Position numbers and translations under genes: made by a program. The notes below the pieces were generated by a model. It was given only the letters and a program-made list of their open reading frames with translations, was not told the origin of the DNA and did not search any database. A stretch of 9,431 nt of DNA from Caldilinea sp. GTDB taxonomy: Bacteria; Chloroflexota; Anaerolineae; Caldilineales; Caldilineaceae. Where the stretch lies: contig JAPLGY010000613.1 in NCBI GenBank assembly GCA_026389955.1, positions 1 to 9,431 of the forward strand. Reading direction: 5' to 3'. Shown piece after piece: positions 5,895 through 9,431 of the stretch (the first letter of the stretch is position 1; the number at the start of each line of letters is the position of its first letter).

Positions 5895-8800
5895 CGCCAG
5901 CGCAAGCCAAAGGCTCTGATCCGATGCGTTTCTCTGCCTTGCTCTCCAGTTCTGGACGGTTTCCTCGCCTCCCCCCTTGGCTCGTTGCACTGGGGGCGAG
6001 CAGTACCCTGCTGCTTGTCTCCCTGCCTGCACTCTGGCCTGCGCTGCGTCTGGGGCTGACCGCCTCGGCGGATGGCCTGCTTCACGTGCTGCGTATCGCC
6101 CTGCTGGCCACCTATCAGCGCGAGGCACTGTTCTTTCCGCGCTGGATGCCCGATCTCGTCCTTGGCTATGGGTACCCGCTTCTCTCTTTTTATGGGCCGT
6201 CCACCTATTTTCTGGCCAGCCTCTTTGTGCTGGCTGGCGCAGACCCGGCGCTGGCGCTGTGGACAACGCTGCTGCTGCTGCTGCTGCTGGCCGGCGCAGG
6301 GGTCTATCTGCTGCTGCTCGACCTTGTCCGTGCTGCTGAGGGCTGGCGACGCCATGCCGCCGCACTGGTCGGCGCGACCGGCTACCTCTACGCCCCCTAT
6401 CTCCTGATCAACCTGTATGCTCGCGGGGCAGTCGCTGAGGTCGGCGCACAGATGCTGCTGCCCTGGATTCTCTGGGCGCTGCGCCGCATTTTCTACGCAT
6501 CCCACCCGGCGCCCTACCTGTTGATCTTTGCGTTGACCACCGCCCTGCTGGCGCTGACCCACAACATCTCGCTGCTGTTCATGCCGCCCGTTCTGCTGCT
6601 CTTTGCGCTGGCGCTCTTCTGGCAGACCCGCTCTGCGGGCCGCCTGGGGCTGGCGGTGCTGGGAGCCCTTGCGGCGTTGGGGGTGAGCAGCTTCTTCTGG
6701 TTGCCTCTGGTGCTGGAACGGAGCAACCTGGCAGAGACTGCCTTCCAAATCGCCGCTCGGTATGTGGGTGAAAACACCTGGACGCTGGAGAACTTTTTGG
6801 ATCTGGGCTGGCCGTACACCTACTCGACCGCGATTCCGTTCCGTCTCGGGGCAGTCCAGCTGCTGCTGGCGGTATTGGGCTTTGTCCTGCTGCCGCGCCG
6901 GAGTGCAGAGTGGTGGCTCTTGCTGGCTGTGCTGCTGGGCTCCTGCCTGCTGGTCACCCGGTGGGCGCTGCCGCTCTGGCTGGGGAGCGACCTCCTGCTG
7001 ATCGCACAGTTTCCGTGGCGGTTGCTGGCTGTCGCCAGCCTGCCCCTGGCGCTCTTTCCCGCCGGTATCGTGCTGCGGGTGCGCCCACCGGCGGGCGCGG
7101 TGGGGATCGCCCTGGGTACAGTGGCCGTCATCGTTGCCGGCCAACACCCGTCAGCTGCGGCCTTCAGACCGCTGCTCGACCAGCCGGTCTCGATCGGTCG
7201 ACCGGCCGTGGCCCAATTCGAGCTGCAGACCCGGGCCTACGGTACCAGCTCTTCCAGCGAATTTCTGCCGCGCTGGGCCGGCCCCGATCTGTTCGGTGCA
7301 GCCGCTGCAACAGACCAGGCCAGCCCCATCCGCGGTGTCCAGATCGAAACTGCTTCCCCGGTCCAGCTGAGCGCTGTTCTCACAAACAGCGCCCCGATCG
7401 ACCTCAAGTTCACCCAATTTTATTTTCCAGGCTGGTCTGCTACCGTCGATGGCCAGCAGGTTTCCCTCACCCCCGACCCAGCACGCGGCCTGCTGAGCCT
7501 GGCGCTGCCTGCCGGGAGCCATCGCATCGCCGTCGCCGCCACAGGGACCGCCCTCCAACAAGGCGCCGCCTGGCTGAGTTTGGCGACGTTGGGCTTGCTG
7601 GCTGCTGGCTTCTGGCTGGCAGGAGGCCGCCGTCGCTGGCTGGCTGCTGTCCCGGCGCTCTGCCTGCTGGCCGGCGGCAGTGCCTTGCTGCTGCAACCCC
7701 GCCCGGCGAGCTGGCAGACGGCTTCTGTCCCAGCCGCAGACGGGGCGCTGGAGCTGCTGGGATACCACTCTCAGATCACAGACGGACACCAACTGCAGAT
7801 CTTTCCGTACTGGTTGGTGCACAGACCTGTCGACGGCAAGGTGCACTGGCAGCTCGTCGACAGCGCCGGCGTCCTGCAAGCCGAGCAGAGCGGCGACCCC
7901 TTTTTCAATACGCTGGCATTGGCCAGCCTTCCAGCAACCACTCTGTTCGACGATGCCTACCAGCTGACCCTGCCCCCTGGGTTGACAGCCGGCACCTATA
8001 CCTTGCGCGTTGCAGTAGCTCCGGCAGGCCAGTCCCCTGCCTTTGCTGCGGCCGGTTCGCTCCAGCTGCCCGCCGTGCCTGCAGCAGCCCCGCCCCCCCT
8101 GCAGCCGCTAGAACTTCGTTTCGGCAATGACGTGCTGTTGGATGGGTGGCGTTTTCAGATCGACGGGCGCACGCCCCTTCCCGTGCAAGACTCAAAACCG
8201 TTTGTCGTACGGCCAGGCCAGCTTCTGGAATACACACTCTTTTGGCGAGCAGACAACCCCGCCCAAGAAAATTATCATGGGTTCATCCACCTGCTCGACG
8301 CGCAGCAGCAGACAGCGCGCCAGCACGACAAAACAGCCGGATCTCTGCTGGCCCCAGCCCGGCTGTGGAACGAACAATACGCACAGGCGGACACCTATCG
8401 GCTGGAGATCGACTCAAACCTTGCAGGGGGGCTCTACTGGCCGTCAGCCGGACTCTACCGTTTTGACAGCGATGGCCAACGCCTGCCGATCACCGACCGC
8501 TCCGGCCGCTTTCTCGGCACCGAGTTCAGCCTGCCGCCGGTCAAAATTCTGAACAGCCCGGCCATCGAGACCGGTCAGCCCGTCGCAGTACAGCTCGGCG
8601 AGTGGGGGGAACTCCAGGGCTACTCGATCGAACCTGCTTCTTCACTCGTCGCACCGGGCGCAACCCTGACCCTGACCCTGGTCTACCGAGCGCGGGGGCC
8701 AGCGCCGGCCAGCTACACCCGCTTTCTGCACATCTATGACCCTGACCGCGGCATGGTGGCGCAGCAGGATGCCCCACCGCTTGGCGGCGGCAACCCAACA

Positions 8801-9010
8801 CAGACCTGGGTTGCCGACGAACAGATCGTAGAGACCGTGCAGCTGGCAGTCGCCGCCAACGCCCAACCAGGCCCCTACACCGTCTGGTTCGGCTTCTACG
8901 ACCCCGACACAGGCCAGCGGGTACCGCTGCTTGACCGCCAGGGAGCCCCCCTGGTCGACAGTCAACTGGCGCTGACCACTCTGCAGGTGGCCGCTTCCTC
9001 CCCTCCCTGA
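5891..9010 (+). CDS. PTPS-related/YfhO-like multi-membrane protein with three C-terminal beta modules
   Basis: This 1039-residue protein resembles the family called '6-pyruvoyl-tetrahydropterin synthase related membrane protein' (PF10131), which is a GT-C-like family despite the name. The biochemical role is unproven; sugar or polymer transfer at the outer face of the membrane is the usual inference. After a helix near residues 33-55 comes an external loop with ADGLLH (Asp61) and [17 protein letters not shown] (about 91-107), both typical. About ten further helices follow to about residue 420, one containing seven Leu in a row. [10 protein letters not shown] (512-521) matches the conserved YfhO-type element, and two helices follow (about 555-600). 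Three beta modules end the protein (about 615-735, 740-890, 891-1039). The start at 5891 overlaps the previous stop by ATGA, giving coupling; ATG 5924, with AAAGG 10 bases upstream, is an alternative. The frame is intact. Confidence 0.8.
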   Translation: MTPAQAKGSDPMRFSALLSSSGRFPRLPPWLVALGASSTLLLVSLPALWPALRLGLTASADGLLHVLRIALLATYQREALFFPRWMPDLVLGYGYPLLSFYGPSTYFLASLFVLAGADPALALWTTLLLLLLLAGAGVYLLLLDLVRAAEGWRRHAAALVGATGYLYAPYLLINLYARGAVAEVGAQMLLPWILWALRRIFYASHPAPYLLIFALTTALLALTHNISLLFMPPVLLLFALALFWQTRSAGRLGLAVLGALAALGVSSFFWLPLVLERSNLAETAFQIAARYVGENTWTLENFLDLGWPYTYSTAIPFRLGAVQLLLAVLGFVLLPRRSAEWWLLLAVLLGSCLLVTRWALPLWLGSDLLLIAQFPWRLLAVASLPLALFPAGIVLRVRPPAGAVGIALGTVAVIVAGQHPSAAAFRPLLDQPVSIGRPAVAQFELQTRAYGTSSSSEFLPRWAGPDLFGAAAATDQASPIRGVQIETASPVQLSAVLTNSAPIDLKFTQFYFPGWSATVDGQQVSLTPDPARGLLSLALPAGSHRIAVAATGTALQQGAAWLSLATLGLLAAGFWLAGGRRRWLAAVPALCLLAGGSALLLQPRPASWQTASVPAADGALELLGYHSQITDGHQLQIFPYWLVHRPVDGKVHWQLVDSAGVLQAEQSGDPFFNTLALASLPATTLFDDAYQLTLPPGLTAGTYTLRVAVAPAGQSPAFAAAGSLQLPAVPAAAPPPLQPLELRFGNDVLLDGWRFQIDGRTPLPVQDSKPFVVRPGQLLEYTLFWRADNPAQENYHGFIHLLDAQQQTARQHDKTAGSLLAPARLWNEQYAQADTYRLEIDSNLAGGLYWPSAGLYRFDSDGQRLPITDRSGRFLGTEFSLPPVKILNSPAIETGQPVAVQLGEWGELQGYSIEPASSLVAPGATLTLTLVYRARGPAPASYTRFLHIYDPDRGMVAQQDAPPLGGGNPTQTWVADEQIVETVQLAVAANAQPGPYTVWFGFYDPDTGQRVPLLDRQGAPLVDSQLALTTLQVAASSPP
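6269..6289 (+). repeat. (CTG)7 in-frame microsatellite
   Basis: Seven tandem CTG triplets encode seven consecutive leucines inside a predicted membrane helix. Changes of whole units would only lengthen or shorten the helix without breaking the frame. Confidence 0.9.
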
Positions 9011-9083
9011 GCTGCACGCCTTGTGCAGATCGCCCCGCCGCTGCCCGTACATTTGTAGATTCGTCAACGGTGGCTGGGCAATC
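9011..9083 (+). other. Spacer before toxin-antitoxin genes, with short hairpin
   Basis: A 6-bp inverted repeat, CTGCAC (9012-9017) and GTGCAG (9023-9028), sits just after the stop of the membrane protein gene. No T-run follows, so it is not a standard terminator; it could protect the mRNA end. TAGATT (9056-9061) could be a -10 box for the antitoxin gene, but I find no matching -35 box. Confidence 0.35.
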
Positions 9084-9314
9084 ATGGCCTATTCTTTTCG
9101 TAAATCCCGAGGCGCAGCGGCTGGTCTGCTCACATCCCAGTCAATTGCCGAACTGCTGAGCGCCGAACTGCGCCGCAAGCCAATCGACCGACTCTTCGCC
9201 ATCGCCGATCAACTGGCAAACCAGAGTGCTCCAGCCATGAGCGCTGCCGAAGTCGAAGCCGAAATCGAAACAGCGCAAGCGGAACGGTGCCAACGCCATG
9301 CGCGTGGTGATTGA
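9084..9314 (+). CDS. Putative antitoxin of a PIN-type toxin-antitoxin pair
   Basis: This is a small 76-residue, mostly helical protein, MAYSFRKSRG to RHARGD. I do not recognise a named DNA-binding fold in it. The C-terminal run MSAAEVEAEIETAQAERCQR resembles the toxin-wrapping tail of small antitoxins placed ahead of PIN toxins. Its role is inferred mainly from position: it ends 17 bases inside the PIN-domain gene in another frame, a classic antitoxin-toxin overlap. The ATG at 9084 is chosen because upstream in-frame codons (back to a TTG at 9021) give an Arg/Cys-rich stretch unlike a protein start. No strong ribosome binding site is visible. In such pairs the antitoxin usually blocks the toxin and represses the operon; that is family knowledge, not seen here. 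Confidence 0.6.
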   Translation: MAYSFRKSRGAAAGLLTSQSIAELLSAELRRKPIDRLFAIADQLANQSAPAMSAAEVEAEIETAQAERCQRHARGD

Positions 9315-9431
9315 CACAAACACAACAGTGTCCGGGCTGCTTTGGCACGGTGCGCCGCACACTGTCCTCGACCTCGCACGAGCAGAACACCTTCACCTCT
9401 ATGCATCGCCTCAACTCTTACTTGAGCTAGA
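9298..9431 (+). CDS. PIN-domain toxin (N-terminus only, cut by window end)
   Basis: About 44 residues are visible, starting at ATG 9298 and open to the window end. MRVVIDTNTTVSGLLWHG matches the opening of the PIN-family putative toxins (COG1569-like), where the first catalytic aspartate lies in the IDTN motif (Asp6). The following AVLDLA-like helix and the ASPQLLLEL strand-helix also fit the fold. PIN toxins are Mg-dependent ribonucleases that cut RNAs such as tRNA or mRNA. The usual hydrophobic pair after DTN (often VLVSG) is here TTVSG, a mild deviation. The remaining acidic active-site residues lie outside the window, so intactness cannot be judged. The gene overlaps the upstream antitoxin by 17 bases, suggesting one operon. 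Confidence 0.8.
   Translation, partial: MRVVIDTNTTVSGLLWHGAPHTVLDLARAEHLHLYASPQLLLEL

Noticed and set aside
4425..6365. Minus-strand open frame of 646 codons
   Set aside because: It is antisense to two recognisable membrane protein genes; its Gln/Arg/Gly-rich low-complexity text is typical of a shadow frame.
5798..7147. Minus-strand open frame of 449 codons
   Set aside because: It is antisense to the PTPS-related gene and Gln-rich from reverse-read CTG and CAG codons; no start signal or domain is seen.
6910..8130. Plus-strand open frame of 406 codons
   Set aside because: It overlaps the PTPS-related gene in another frame and is Arg/Pro/Ala-rich without any domain.
9012..9028. Terminator after the PTPS-related gene
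   Set aside because: The 6-bp hairpin has no T-run after it, so it does not meet the usual form of an intrinsic terminator.

Overview
The window looks like chromosomal DNA of a GC-rich bacterium, most likely a Chloroflexota member (Anaerolineae or Caldilineae type). The reasons are the pairing of a DnaB helicase with a DnaD-like primosome protein, a bifunctional-nuclease-domain protein, very large GT-C membrane proteins with repeated C-terminal beta modules, and a tRNA without an encoded CCA. The lineage is inferred from family resemblance, not from a marker-gene search.

Left part (1-3233, minus strand). Read in transcription order this holds a bifunctional nuclease (BFN/DUF151) gene, then dnaB, then a DnaD-domain gene that runs off the left edge. 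dnaB carries an in-frame, endonuclease-free mini-intein of about 146 residues at the LRESG/SIEQD site. The DnaD-like gene starts 2 bases after the dnaB stop, so the two are probably co-transcribed as a helicase/helicase-loader pair.

Middle (3195-3420). A compact divergent control region drives the BFN gene leftward and a tRNA-Pro(CGG) gene rightward. The tRNA is followed by a perfect 10-bp hairpin terminator.

Right part (3451-9010, plus strand). Two very large GT-C-type membrane protein genes overlap by ATGA. The first, a GT39/ArnT-like glycosyltransferase, is broken: its reading frame changes near 3967-3990, and the conserved segment expected there appears to be missing. The second is a PTPS-related/YfhO-like multi-membrane protein. 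Both end in copies of the same beta-rich module, five in all, which suggests the two proteins work in the same cell-envelope glycan process.

Right edge (9084-9431). A small putative antitoxin gene overlaps the start of a PIN-domain toxin gene, which is cut off by the window end.

I saw no CRISPR array, insertion sequence, rRNA or phage region. The most notable items are the natural mini-intein in DnaB and the damaged glycosyltransferase beside an intact partner. Neither amounts to a clearly new biological system.
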